Shown here piece by piece: positions 49,941 through 58,873 of a DNA stretch of 64,000 bases; within the stretch, counting starts at the first letter, position 1; each line of letters begins with the position of its first letter. The notes under the pieces were generated by a model. That model worked only from the letters and a program-made list of their open reading frames with translations. It ran no database searches and had not been told where the DNA came from. The DNA is taken from positions 1 through 64,000 of the forward strand of contig CAZCST010000009.1 of assembly GCA_964501365.1 (NCBI GenBank), given 5' to 3'. The stretch is from CAZAMB01 sp964501365. Lineage in GTDB: Bacteria > Planctomycetota > Phycisphaerae > UBA1845. The position numbers and the translations under genes are program-made.

Positions 49941-52664
49941 CTACAACGACCGCGCGATCTTGATAACCTCATAACTTTCGATCACGTCTCCCGTATGCAC
50001 GTCGTCAAACCCTTCAAGCCGGATACCGCACTCCATGCCCGAACGAACTTCCCGCACGTCATCCTTGATATGTCGCAACGATGCGATCCTGGCTCCTTCG
50101 CGCACGACCCGTCCATCGCGAATGACCTTGACGAGGTGACCGCGTTCCAATGGTCCTGCCGTAACCAGACAGCCCGCGACTGCACCAACCTTGCTGATGC
50201 GGAAGACCTGCCGCACCTGAGCAACGGCCCGCGACTCGATCCGTTCCTCGGGCGTAAGCATGCCCGATAGTGCCTTGCGAACGTCATCCACCACGTCATA
50301 AATCACGCGGTAGGGGCGAACGTCCACGCCGTGTTTTTCGGCCATGCGTCGCGCCCCGGCGGAAATGTCCACGCGAAATGCGACGATGATGCCTTCGCAA
50401 GCCGCCGCCAGAAGGATATCGCTGTCATTCACTGCGCCCACCGCCGAATGGCGAATGGTCAGTACGACTTCGTCAGAGGGCATTTCGCCCAAAGACTGGC
50501 GAAGTGCCGCAAGGCTGCCATCTACGTCGGCCTTGAGAATGACATTGAGCTCGGGCAAATCCTCTGTGCCCTTGCGCTTGAACATTTCTTCCAGAGTCTT
50601 GAGCTTGCGGGTGGAAAGTCGGCCCGTTTCGGTGCGGAGCCGTTTGGTGTCGGAAGAAATCGTCTTGGCCCGCTGCATGTTCTCAACGCAGTACAGCGTG
50701 TCGCCTGCGATCGGCACATCGTCGAGACCCCATACTTCGACTGGTATTCCGGGCGGCGCGGCATCAACGCGATGCCCGCGGTCATCAACCAATGCACGAA
50801 TCTTTCCAAAGGCATTGCCGCAAACCACGAAGTCACCCACCCGCAGCGTGCCTTCCTGAACGAGCAATCGCACGATCGGGCCTACGCCAGGTCGCATCGC
50901 CGCCTCCACCACGGTTCCCATGCCTGGAAGCGTCGGATCGGCCTTAAATTCCATAAGGCTGTTGAGGTCGGCCAGATGTTCGACGAGTTCCTGAATTCCC
51001 TGCCCGGTGGTCGTCGAAGTAGGAATCACGTCTACTTCGCCGCCCCACTCGCTGGGATTGAGACCCTGCTCGGCAAGTTGTCCGTAGATTCGAAGTTTGT
51101 TTTGATCGCCCAGGTCGATCTTGTTAAGTGCGACGACGATGGGCACCTTGGCCGCCTGTGCGTGGCGGATGGCTTCGACCGTCTGGGGCATGACCCCGTC
51201 ATCCGCCGCAACCACCAGCACGACGACGTCGGTCATTTGCGCTCCGCGAGCGCGCATAGCCGCAAACGCCTCGTGACCGGGCGTATCCAAAAAGGTCACA
51301 GGACCGCGCGGCGTATCAATATGATACGAGCCGATGTGCTGCGTGATTCCGCCGTCTTCGGCGTCGGCCACACTTGTCTTGCGAATGGCGTCAAGAAGAC
51401 TCGTCTTGCCATGGTCAACGTGGCCGAGCATGGCCACCACGGGAGGCCGCAATACCAACTGCGTCCGCTCTCGCTTGGCGAATTCCTCCTTCAGTTCGTC
51501 GAGCGAGGTGCGAGCCGGAACAACCTCCAACTCGATGCCGAAGTGCAACGCGAGCAACTGGGCAAGCTCCGGGGGGACGACCATGTTGACGTTGGCCATC
51601 ATCCCGTGTTCGTCGCGCATGACTTTGAATAATTGGATGAAATTCAGCCCCGTGGCCGAGCAAAGCTCCTTGATCCGGATCGGCTCGTGAACGGTCGCTT
51701 TGGTCTTGGCAGGAGCCTGCTGCGCCGGCTGAGTCGATCCCGGACCCGATGCCTTTCGGCGATGGATTCGGCGGCCTGTCGCGCCTTCGACGCGCTCGCG
51801 GCGTTCGATCAAATCACGGTCGCGCCATTCAGAAAGTTTTTCGCCGCTTTCGGCCGCGCGACCCGCAGACCGCCGCGTATCAAACCGACCCTTGCGTCGA
51901 GCCGAGTCCTTGTCGTCGCTCTTTCCCGGCAACGGGGGAGGACCAGGAGGCATTTCACCCACACGCCCCATGGGCGCTGCACGCCTGCGCGGAGCGGCGT
52001 CGTAATCCGGCGCAGAATACCGAACCACACGCGGACCCGTGAGTTTTGCCGCCGCGGGAACGTTTTGTGGTCCGGCGGGAACCACGGGCTTCTTCGGCGC
52101 CGGCGGTTCCTTCGTTGTTTCCACGACTGACGGTTTGCCAGGCGCCGCCGGCTGGTCTTTTCGTGCGACCGGAACGGGCGCAGAGACCGGACCGGCAGGT
52201 TCACTCACTACACGAGGTGGACTCTTCTCTGTAATCAATTTTTCCACGACGGGAGCGGGTGGCGGAGGAGCAACTTCCGGTACGACTTCGGCAACGGACG
52301 CCGTGGACTCCGGAATCGCGTCCTGATCGTGGACTTCGTCTTGCGAATGGGGAGTTTCGTCGAGAACTTCCGTCGCCACGCCGCCTTCATCATGTCCGGA
52401 ATCGGAACTCCCGGCGTCGGCTGCCTGGCCGCGCTTCTTGCCAATGCGCACTTTGGCCAGATCAATGGGGTCGGCAGTCTCCAGCGTGTTCGTGTGCTGC
52501 CCCTCGCTGAACCACTCTCGAATCGTGGCGTGCAGACCGGCACTGAGCGTTGACATGTGGTTCTTCACAGCGTCAATGCCTTCGGCCTTGCACTTATCGA
52601 TGATCGTCTTGCTCGAGACGTTGAGTTCTTTCGCGAGGATGTGAACTCGCATTTTGTCTGCCAA
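49941..52664 (-). CDS. infB: Translation initiation factor IF-2
   Basis: 907 residues. The start was set at a TTG (52664) because AGGAG is seven bases upstream; GTG 52670 and ATG 52652 are alternatives. IF2-N at the start (RVHILAKELNVSSK), then a long Pro/Glu/Ala linker (about 70-330), a second IF2-N-like segment near 330, and the GTPase domain with G1 GHVDHGKTS, G3 DTPGH, G4 NKID. C-terminal domains II-IV are complete. It recruits initiator tRNA to the 30S subunit. The upstream gene is nusA, as usual. Confidence 0.97.
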   Translation of the reverse strand: MADKMRVHILAKELNVSSKTIIDKCKAEGIDAVKNHMSTLSAGLHATIREWFSEGQHTNTLETADPIDLAKVRIGKKRGQAADAGSSDSGHDEGGVATEVLDETPHSQDEVHDQDAIPESTASVAEVVPEVAPPPPAPVVEKLITEKSPPRVVSEPAGPVSAPVPVARKDQPAAPGKPSVVETTKEPPAPKKPVVPAGPQNVPAAAKLTGPRVVRYSAPDYDAAPRRRAAPMGRVGEMPPGPPPLPGKSDDKDSARRKGRFDTRRSAGRAAESGEKLSEWRDRDLIERRERVEGATGRRIHRRKASGPGSTQPAQQAPAKTKATVHEPIRIKELCSATGLNFIQLFKVMRDEHGMMANVNMVVPPELAQLLALHFGIELEVVPARTSLDELKEEFAKRERTQLVLRPPVVAMLGHVDHGKTSLLDAIRKTSVADAEDGGITQHIGSYHIDTPRGPVTFLDTPGHEAFAAMRARGAQMTDVVVLVVAADDGVMPQTVEAIRHAQAAKVPIVVALNKIDLGDQNKLRIYGQLAEQGLNPSEWGGEVDVIPTSTTTGQGIQELVEHLADLNSLMEFKADPTLPGMGTVVEAAMRPGVGPIVRLLVQEGTLRVGDFVVCGNAFGKIRALVDDRGHRVDAAPPGIPVEVWGLDDVPIAGDTLYCVENMQRAKTISSDTKRLRTETGRLSTRKLKTLEEMFKRKGTEDLPELNVILKADVDGSLAALRQSLGEMPSDEVVLTIRHSAVGAVNDSDILLAAACEGIIVAFRVDISAGARRMAEKHGVDVRPYRVIYDVVDDVRKALSGMLTPEERIESRAVAQVRQVFRISKVGAVAGCLVTAGPLERGHLVKVIRDGRVVREGARIASLRHIKDDVREVRSGMECGIRLEGFDDVHTGDVIESYEVIKIARSL

Positions 52665-52684
52665 CAGCACTCTCCTGCAAACCG

Positions 52685-52703
52685 CTCTCCCTTTCAGGGA
52701 GAG
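52685..52703. repeat. CTCTCCCT/AGGGAGAG palindrome between nusA and infB
   Basis: Eight-base perfect arms (52685-52692, 52696-52703) followed by TTGAGGGTGAGG. The same layout, arms plus GGGGTGAGGG, occurs at 54151-54180 upstream of nusA. This is probably a dispersed REP-like element. Confidence 0.6.
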
Positions 52704-52737
52704 GTTGAGGGTGAGGATATGGACTCACCCTGATCCT

Positions 52738-54126
52738 CTACGGCAACGGCTCCTCGACGAGGCTCGCCTTGGTCGCTTCGCCCTGTTCGGCTGTTTCCGT
52801 CTTGCGAGCCGCACGCCACTCGGCAGCCAGCCCCGCAATCATCTTCGCTTCCCGTTTGACTCGATCGGCTTCTGTCATTCCTGTCGGCTGACCATCAGCA
52901 TCCACGGCCTGCCCCTCGGCCGCCGCCTTCGCCGCTTCGGCCGCCGCAGCCTTTGCTGCCGCCTTGGCCGCCTCTGCCTCGGCGGCAAGTCGCGGCGCCG
53001 CTTCTGTAGCCACTTCTACAATTTTTGCCGCCAGCACATCCGTCAGACCCAGTTCCGTGACCAGAGTCTCTGTCCCGACATCCGGCAAATCGCCAAGCGA
53101 AACAATTCCGATCGCCAGCAGCTTGTCGAGAAGTACGTCTTCAACGCCCTCGATCTGCTTGAGGACCTTCTCCATGTCGTCGATGTTCTTGTCGTATTCA
53201 GCGGGCGTCAGAATATCGATATCCCAGCCGGTCAGCCGGGCGGCCAGACGCACGTTTTGTCCGCGCTTCCCAATGGCCAGCGAAAGCTGATCCTCAGCGA
53301 CGATCACAGTCGCCCGTCCCAGCTCAAAACACAGAAAGGTCTCTTTCACTTCTGCAGGTTTGAGCGCATTGGAAATCAAGACCTGCGATGATTCATTCCA
53401 TCGAACGATGTCGATTTTCTCGCCGCCAAGCTCATCGACGATATTGCGAATGCGACTGCCGCGAACTCCCACGCATGCACCCACGGCATCCACTTTGGAG
53501 TCGATCGAGGAAACCGCAATCTTCGTGCGATACCCTGCTTCGCGAGCCAGTGCCCGCACCTCGATGATTCGTTCCGAAACTTCGGGCACTTCCAATTCGA
53601 ACAGTCGCCGGATGTAATCGGGATGAGTCTGCGTCAGCACAATGCGAACCTGGCTCTGCTCTTCACGAACGTCCAGAATCATTCCTCGCACCCGTTCGCC
53701 AGCCTGGTGGGCCTGACCCGGTATTTGCTCGCTGCGCGGCAGAAAGGCCTCCGTACGGCCAAGATTGACCACCATGCCGCCGCCCTCAAACCGCGTAACC
53801 GTTCCCGTCAAAACCTGGCCGACTCGCTCGGAAAATTCCTCGAAAATGGCATTTCGCTCATCTTCGCGGATCTTTTGAATCATAACCTGTTTGGCAGTCT
53901 GGGCGGCGATACGGCCCAAGGACTTCATATCGATCGGGCTGCCTTGCACCATCGCCGTTACATCGCCCGTCAAACGATCAATCGCCACCTGAACGTCTTC
54001 GACTTCGTCGTAGGCCTTGCGCGCAGCGGATACCATCGCGGCTTCCAAGTCCTGAAAGACGCTTTCCTTCTCAATGTTCTTGTCTCGACTGATCGAGTCG
54101 ATAAATCGGATCAGGTCGGTATTCAT
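52738..54126 (-). CDS. nusA: Transcription termination/antitermination factor NusA
   Basis: 462 residues from the ATG at 54126. N-terminal RNAP-binding domain (1-125), S1 domain (about 130-200, GQVLTGTVTRFEGGGMVVNLGRTEAFLPRSEQ), two KH domains (about 205-345, including VGVRGSRIRNIV and LAIGKRGQNVRLA), then one helix-hairpin-helix region (about 350-400) and a long Ala/Lys-rich tail. NusA tunes pausing and termination. rimP, normally just upstream, is missing. Instead there is a long noncoding leader with its own promoter and terminator. Confidence 0.97.
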   Translation of the reverse strand: MNTDLIRFIDSISRDKNIEKESVFQDLEAAMVSAARKAYDEVEDVQVAIDRLTGDVTAMVQGSPIDMKSLGRIAAQTAKQVMIQKIREDERNAIFEEFSERVGQVLTGTVTRFEGGGMVVNLGRTEAFLPRSEQIPGQAHQAGERVRGMILDVREEQSQVRIVLTQTHPDYIRRLFELEVPEVSERIIEVRALAREAGYRTKIAVSSIDSKVDAVGACVGVRGSRIRNIVDELGGEKIDIVRWNESSQVLISNALKPAEVKETFLCFELGRATVIVAEDQLSLAIGKRGQNVRLAARLTGWDIDILTPAEYDKNIDDMEKVLKQIEGVEDVLLDKLLAIGIVSLGDLPDVGTETLVTELGLTDVLAAKIVEVATEAAPRLAAEAEAAKAAAKAAAAEAAKAAAEGQAVDADGQPTGMTEADRVKREAKMIAGLAAEWRAARKTETAEQGEATKASLVEEPLP

Positions 54127-54150
54127 AGCTTCGAGACCATTCCTTAACCC

Positions 54151-54180
54151 CCTCTCCCCTTGGGAGAGGGATGGGGTGAG
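54151..54180. repeat. CCTCTCCC/GGGAGAGG palindrome with GATGGGGTGAG tail
   Basis: Arms 54151-54158 and 54162-54169. Related to 52685-52703. It sits between the terminator and the nusA ATG on the nusA transcript. Confidence 0.55.
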
Positions 54181-54218
54181 GGCCAAACCTTCGGCCACGT
54201 GAACGCTCACCGGCATCC

Positions 54219-54252
54219 AAAAAAAAACGTGGGCGCAATTTGCGATCCCACG
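54219..54252 (-). terminator. Intrinsic terminator inside the nusA leader
   Basis: Read leftward: stem CGTGGG (54252-54247), inner CGCAA/TTGCG (54244-54240 with 54238-54234), closing CCCACG (54233-54228), then nine T residues (54227-54219). Eleven paired bases plus a T9 run make this the strongest intrinsic terminator seen in the window. It is oriented against nusA expression, 93 bases ahead of the ATG. Confidence 0.85.
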
Positions 54253-54481
54253 CGGAAAACCGGCTCTGCCAGCTTTTACGGGCTGCGATTAGAGCATCAG
54301 ATTGCTCCACTTAGCGCAGCCGGACCGCCCAGTACGGCGGCACCGCAAGGTCATCACCCGATCACTTCGCACGGGAATAACCACCACGTGAGATATTGGC
54401 GAATCTCGCCATCGGCCACTCTCGACAAAAACCACCCAGACGGCACCTGCTTCCGCGAACACCGGCAGGAAGCTGCCGCGA
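54253..54481 (-). ncRNA. Structured noncoding leader RNA upstream of nusA
   Basis: About 230 nt between the promoter and the terminator, leftward. Visible stems: CGGCAG/CTGCCG (54478-54463), TGGCGA/TCGCCA around 54390-54405, CCGCC/GGCGG near 54325-54340, and GGCTGCG/CGCAGCC enclosing GAGCA/TGCTC (about 54281-54321). An alternative pairing CCGGCT with AGCCGG competes with the last. No coding frame here is convincing and no known RNA family was recognised. It could be an attenuator or an independent RNA. Confidence 0.45.
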
Positions 54482-54487
54482 AACACG

Positions 54488-54515
54488 ATTATAGGTACAA
54501 TGATTACGCTGTCAA
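54488..54515 (-). promoter_or_regulatory. Consensus sigma-70 promoter of the nusA leader
   Basis: On the leftward strand TTGACA (54515-54510), spacer of 16, TATAAT (54493-54488). Both hexamers are perfect matches to consensus. Transcription should start near 54481. Confidence 0.75.
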
Positions 54516-54597
54516 CGAAACGTATCGGCAATGAGCTGCAATGTTTACCAACAATTTGGGGGGGATGCTCGAAAGCCCCTGAGACAGTAGGACTTTA

Positions 54598-55881
54598 ATG
54601 CAAATGATTCTCAACATGATCGTGATCGCTTCCGTAGCCCAGCCTGTGGATACGGCTTCCCCATCACTGAAAACGCAGTTAGAGAGTTATTTCCAATCCG
54701 CAAAGGATACCGATCGGACCAAGATTGGTGACTCGATCGTCAAGGGGCATCGGGTCGAGGAGATCGCGGCAGAGCTTCCCAGCATCAAACTATGGCCGAA
54801 GGCTCAAACTCCGGCATTACCTTGGCAGATCACTTTGCCCTCAGGAAGAACTGTGTCGCCGATGGTCAGGGTTCCAGCTGACTACGATGCTTCCAAGGCC
54901 ATCCCGTTGATCCTCTCTTTCCCTCCAAAAAGTCAGTCAGAGGACAACATCATCGGGAATCTGATGGCCGAGCCTAAAATTCAACAGATTTGGGTTGCGA
55001 TTGACAAGCCTGTCGGCGGATCCTTTCACCAATCCGTTGCGGCCTCGGCGGACCTGCCCGCGCTATTGCGCGAAGTTCGTCGCAGAATCCATACGGATAT
55101 CGATCGAACCTACATCATCGGCGAGCAGGCCGGCGCGGATGCGGCGTGGATCGCAGCAATCATGTACCCAAATTCCTTTGCCGGAATTATCGCGTTCGCT
55201 GGCTTCCCACGTGTCCCCTACGCCGAGCAAACCTATCCGTTTCTTCTGCAGAACCTTCGCGGGACTCCGTTTCTAGCCGCATGGACCGAAGAGCCAAAGG
55301 GTATGCCTCCGAACAAAGTGCAGGCCGCGAATGAGGCAATTGCTCACTTCGCCATTGCAGCCGATCTGCCATTTGCCACCGCTACTCTTGCACCAAGAGA
55401 TGGCGGCGTAAAGCCGTACCCGGGGCGCATCATCGCGGCAACCATTTCCAAGCCACGCGAGCCACAGTCGCGCGTGGAATTGTGGTTTCGCTATCTGCCG
55501 CAGGGCAACGCGGGATGGCTTCGGGCAACCGAGCTGGCCGGCGAGGTTTGGGATGAAGAGCAGATTTCCATAGAGTCCACTGCCGTAGCAGATCGAGATG
55601 AATTCATTGCCGAGACCATCAAGCAGAAGCTGTTCTATATCAGCGGCCACATCGATGGCCAGACCATCACGGTGGAGACGAAACGAGTTGGCGGCGTTGA
55701 ACTGCGACTATCGCCGGCACAGGTCGATTTTTCGCATCCCGTCACCATCGTCATCAATGGCCGGAAACGCGAAATCACCTTAGAGCCTTCCACCAAGGAC
55801 ATGCTTGAATCGGCTTACGAAGATTGGGATTTTCAACATCCCGTCTACATGCACAAGACGTTTACGATCAACGCCAAGTGA
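54598..55881 (+). CDS. Alpha/beta-hydrolase-fold protein with altered nucleophile elbow
   Basis: 427 residues; AGGAC is close upstream of the ATG. Residues about 80-285 resemble the PHB-depolymerase/esterase fold: VRVPADYDASKAIPLILSFP, then RTYIIGEQAGADAAWIAAIMYPNSFAGIIAFAGFP, but the G-x-S-x-G nucleophile is G-E-Q-A-G (Gln177), so classical esterase activity is unlikely. The C-terminal 110 residues are a separate beta-rich domain. An N-terminal hydrophobic stretch could be a weak signal peptide. Either a dead hydrolase with a binding role, or an enzyme with a different mechanism. Confidence 0.65.
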   Translation: MQMILNMIVIASVAQPVDTASPSLKTQLESYFQSAKDTDRTKIGDSIVKGHRVEEIAAELPSIKLWPKAQTPALPWQITLPSGRTVSPMVRVPADYDASKAIPLILSFPPKSQSEDNIIGNLMAEPKIQQIWVAIDKPVGGSFHQSVAASADLPALLREVRRRIHTDIDRTYIIGEQAGADAAWIAAIMYPNSFAGIIAFAGFPRVPYAEQTYPFLLQNLRGTPFLAAWTEEPKGMPPNKVQAANEAIAHFAIAADLPFATATLAPRDGGVKPYPGRIIAATISKPREPQSRVELWFRYLPQGNAGWLRATELAGEVWDEEQISIESTAVADRDEFIAETIKQKLFYISGHIDGQTITVETKRVGGVELRLSPAQVDFSHPVTIVINGRKREITLEPSTKDMLESAYEDWDFQHPVYMHKTFTINAK

Positions 55882-55964
55882 CGGCTGGAAGTCGGTAGCG
55901 GAGCGGTCCGCAGAGGCGGTGAGCCTGAGCATAACGAATGATCCGGCACGATCTTCGATTCGGA

Positions 55965-56444
55965 TCATTTGCGCGCGGCTTTGGTTGCTTTCGGAAGGGT
56001 GAATTTCAGCCCTGACCACGTCGCATCGACGGCGCAGACCTTGAAATCCACCAACCCGGCAGCCAGAGCAATTTCCAGAATGTGGCTTTCGGTGATTGCA
56101 TTTGCGGCCTGCTCCCTGGTCATCGCGCTCTTTTTTTTCCAGATGATCCAGACTCCGCCGCGAGGACAGCACTCAAAGAAGTGCAGGACTCCCCGACGCA
56201 GGTCTGCTTCCGCTTCAACAAACCACAAGGCCAGATCGAGTTCCGGACGATTCCCGCATGCCGATTTCAACGTCGAGCGGGTGAGCCTTGCGCCCTTTTC
56301 GAGTGGTCCGACCGTCTGCTCGAAATCTGCCGGAGCGCCAATGAGTTGAACCAGAAAATCCGGTCCGATTCCCCGCTTCCTGGGAAGTGGAGTTCCGGAG
56401 TAACCCGCAGGGGCAGCCTTGGGTTGGCTTCGTGGCCCCGGCAA
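55965..56444 (-). CDS. DUF3052 family protein
   Basis: 159 residues. The start is probably a TTG (56444) directly after the fabF stop, since no ATG or GTG lies before the conserved AGYSGTPLPRKRGIG. Other family signatures: LALWFVEAEADLR, GGVWIIWKKK, GLVDFKVCAVDATWSGLKF. DUF3052 proteins are widespread small soluble proteins without established function. The position at the end of the fab operon may be simple co-transcription. Confidence 0.85.
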   Translation of the reverse strand: MPGPRSQPKAAPAGYSGTPLPRKRGIGPDFLVQLIGAPADFEQTVGPLEKGARLTRSTLKSACGNRPELDLALWFVEAEADLRRGVLHFFECCPRGGVWIIWKKKSAMTREQAANAITESHILEIALAAGLVDFKVCAVDATWSGLKFTLPKATKAARK

Positions 56445-57683
56445 CTATTCGAATCGCTTTACGATAAGGCAGGCGTTGTGTCCCCCGAAACCGAATGAGT
56501 TGCTCATGGCCACTCTGGTCTTGCGGTCGCGGGCTGTTTTCGGACAGTAGTCCAAGTCGCACCCCTCGCTGGGATGCTCCAGGTTGATCGTGGGGGGAAT
56601 GACTGAATTGCGAATTGCATTGATGCAGGCGATCAGTTCCGTCCCGCCGCTGGCGCCCAGCGAATGTCCGACGGCACTCTTGGTGCTGCTCACGGTCAGC
56701 CTGCGGGCATGGTCGCCAAACACGCTCTTGATGGCGATGGTCTCGGCAATATCGCCAAGCGGCGTCGATGTTCCGTGGGCGTTGATGTAATCAACGTCCT
56801 GCGGGGAAATACCGGCGTCCTTGATGGCCTTGCGCATTGCCTTGGCGGCACCTTCGCCGTTTTCGGAGGGTTGCGTAATGTGGTCTGCGTCTGACGTCGC
56901 GGCAAAGCCGATTACCTCAGCCAGAATCGGCGCTCCGCGCCGCCGGGCGTGTTCAAGTTCCTCAAAGATGAGAGCCCCCGAGCTCTCCGAAAGCACAAAC
57001 CCGTCCCGATCGCGGTCGAAAGGTCGCGATGCCCTGGCCGGGTCGTCATTTCGCGTGCTTAGCGCCTTCATGGAGGCAAAGGCCGCCAGCGCCAGCGGAG
57101 TCAGCGCCGCCTCCGACCCGCCGGTGAAAATCACGTCGGCATCGCCGTCGCGAATCTGGCGTAGCGCTTCGCCCATGGCGTTGGAAGCCGAAGCACAGGC
57201 ACTGCTGATGGCAATGCTGTTTCCCTTTGCCCCGTAGGTTATGGAAATGTTCCCGCTGGCCGCATTCACCATCAGCTTGGGAATCGTAAAAGCCGAAACC
57301 TTGCCCGGACCCTTGGCATGAAGCCGCGCGAATTGCTGCTCCAGTTCGTTCATGCCCCCAATGCCCGACCCGAAAATGACGGCCATCCGGTCAGGGTCCT
57401 CGCTTGCCACTTCCAGCCCTGACTGTTTGACAGCCTCGTCCGTTGCCACCAATGCAAACTGGGCATAACGGTCCAGTCGCTTGATGATACGGCGGTCGAG
57501 GAGTTGTTCGGCATCGAAATTGGGGATTTCGCCGCCGATGGAGACTTCAAATTCGGAGGCGTCAAAAAGCGAAATGCGCGTAATTCCACTGCGGCCTTCG
57601 ATGAGTCCGTCCCAGTAGCGGTCCACGGTCAAACCAAACGGAGTGACCGCCCCCATGCCTGTCACGACTACGCGCCGATTCAC
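56445..57683 (-). CDS. fabF: 3-oxoacyl-ACP synthase II (FabF)
   Basis: 412 residues, full length, from a GTG (57683) with a GGGGG element upstream. KAS II active site: nucleophile Cys in SSACASASNAMGEALR, and His residues in NAHGTSTPLGD and KSAVGHSLGASG. It elongates acyl-ACP with malonyl-ACP. It lies 14 bases after acpP, as in many bacteria. All catalytic residues are intact. Confidence 0.97.
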   Translation of the reverse strand: MNRRVVVTGMGAVTPFGLTVDRYWDGLIEGRSGITRISLFDASEFEVSIGGEIPNFDAEQLLDRRIIKRLDRYAQFALVATDEAVKQSGLEVASEDPDRMAVIFGSGIGGMNELEQQFARLHAKGPGKVSAFTIPKLMVNAASGNISITYGAKGNSIAISSACASASNAMGEALRQIRDGDADVIFTGGSEAALTPLALAAFASMKALSTRNDDPARASRPFDRDRDGFVLSESSGALIFEELEHARRRGAPILAEVIGFAATSDADHITQPSENGEGAAKAMRKAIKDAGISPQDVDYINAHGTSTPLGDIAETIAIKSVFGDHARRLTVSSTKSAVGHSLGASGGTELIACINAIRNSVIPPTINLEHPSEGCDLDYCPKTARDRKTRVAMSNSFGFGGHNACLIVKRFE

Positions 57684-57697
57684 AGTGCCCCCGCTCT

Positions 57698-57952
57698 CTA
57701 GGACTTCACCGAGAGATGCTGCTTGATGTAGTCGATTGCTTCGCCGACGGTCTTGAGCTTCTCTGCCGCGTCGTCAGGGATGGTCAGATCGAACTCGTCT
57801 TCCAGTTCCATCACCAGTTCGACAGTGTCCAGAGAATCTGCATTCAGATCGTTGACAAACGAGGTGGTACGCTTGACTTCCGCTTTATCCACGCTCATCT
57901 GCTCGGCGACGATTTGGATTACCTTGGCCTCAATGGCTTCCGGAGTTGTCAC
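57698..57952 (-). CDS. acpP: Acyl carrier protein
   Basis: 84 residues, start set at the GTG at 57952. GGAGG lies seven bases upstream and the protein then begins TTPEAIEAKV like other ACPs. The ATG at 57982 would add ten residues that contain this ribosome-binding site. Phosphopantetheine site: Ser in NADSLDTVELVMELED. It carries growing acyl chains between the Fab enzymes encoded beside it. Confidence 0.97.
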   Translation of the reverse strand: MTTPEAIEAKVIQIVAEQMSVDKAEVKRTTSFVNDLNADSLDTVELVMELEDEFDLTIPDDAAEKLKTVGEAIDYIKQHLSVKS

Positions 57953-58077
57953 CACGGTTCCTCCCGTTTGAGCAATATTCATGAAATCGCCCGGCTCGCG
58001 CCGGACCGAAGTGTGCGGATCGTAGCTTCCAGCCCAAAACCCCGCAACTTGCCGCCCAACCTCTTGTCCGCCTATCT

Positions 58078-58100
58078 AATTTCTGCTTTCCGCTTTCCGC
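58078..58100. repeat. Third copy of the AATTTCTGCTTTCCGC repeat
   Basis: Same sequence and orientation as the right arm at 22096-22116, here alone between acpP and fabG and without the four-helix-bundle gene. A short remnant (AATTTCTGCG) lies at 58861. Confidence 0.65.
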
Positions 58101-58105
58101 ATTTT

Positions 58106-58846
58106 TCACATGTGTAATCCGCCGTCCACGAGCAGCACCTGCCCCGTAACGTAGGAAGCCTTGTCATCTGCCAGAAACGCCACTACTTCGGCAACTTCAT
58201 CCGCCTCGCCCATTCGTCCAAGGGGGATCAACTGTTTCACCCCTTCCTTGAGCTGGTCAGGCAATACCGACGTCATGTCGGTTGCGATAAATCCGGGGGC
58301 CACCACGTTGCAGGTGACCTTGCGTTTGCCAAGTTCCTTGGCCACAGTCTTAGTAAATCCGATCAGTCCAGCCTTGCTGGCTGCATAGTTTGCCTGGCCC
58401 GGGTTTCCCATGACGCCGGAAACACTCCCGATGTTCACGATTCGTCCATATCGATTCCGGATCATCAGCTTGCTGACAGCTCGCGTAAGCCAGAATACGG
58501 ACCGCAGATTCGTCGTGAGAACGGCATCAAACTGTTCGTCATCCATGGTGAGCAGCAATCCATCCTTCGTGATACCGGCGTTATTCACCAGGATGTCGAT
58601 GCGTCCATATTTGGCGCCGATTTCTTCAACCAATGCGTCGATGGCGGCCCGATCACAAACGTCCAGGGCTCTGGGTTCAATTGCGCCTGACAGCTCCCGC
58701 TTCTGCGCTTCGGCGGACAATTCCTGAAGGGCGTCGACGGATCGTGCGCAGGCAATTACTTTTGCTCCGCGCGTCGCCAGCGCCAGACAAATCGCCCGTC
58801 CAATGCCGCGACTCCCACCTGTAACCAGTGCAATTCGATCTCGCAT
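58106..58846 (-). CDS. fabG: 3-oxoacyl-ACP reductase (FabG)
   Basis: 246 residues, short-chain dehydrogenase. Cofactor loop GGSRGIGRAI (TGGSRGIG), NNAGIT, and catalytic Ser-Tyr-Lys in IGSVSG...YAASKAG. C-terminal TGQVLLVDGG. NADPH-dependent reduction of 3-oxoacyl-ACP. It is part of the fabH-fabD-fabG-acpP-fabF run. Sequence is typical throughout. Confidence 0.97.
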   Translation of the reverse strand: MRDRIALVTGGSRGIGRAICLALATRGAKVIACARSVDALQELSAEAQKRELSGAIEPRALDVCDRAAIDALVEEIGAKYGRIDILVNNAGITKDGLLLTMDDEQFDAVLTTNLRSVFWLTRAVSKLMIRNRYGRIVNIGSVSGVMGNPGQANYAASKAGLIGFTKTVAKELGKRKVTCNVVAPGFIATDMTSVLPDQLKEGVKQLIPLGRMGEADEVAEVVAFLADDKASYVTGQVLLVDGGLHM

Positions 58847-58873
58847 TGTCCGTACTTTCTAATTTCTGCGTTG

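Larger units (their letters stand above)
54127..54597. other. nusA leader region and divergent gap
   Basis: 471 bases between leftward nusA and a rightward gene. It contains a near-consensus leftward promoter, a structured noncoding segment, an intrinsic terminator and a REP-like palindrome, listed individually. Confidence 0.7.

Noticed and set aside
50331..51632. 433-codon + strand frame
   Set aside because: Antisense to the conserved infB GTPase domain.
54289..54531. 80-codon leftward frame upstream of nusA
   Set aside because: Starts at the -35 region of a consensus promoter, so it could not be translated from that transcript as a whole; no start signal.
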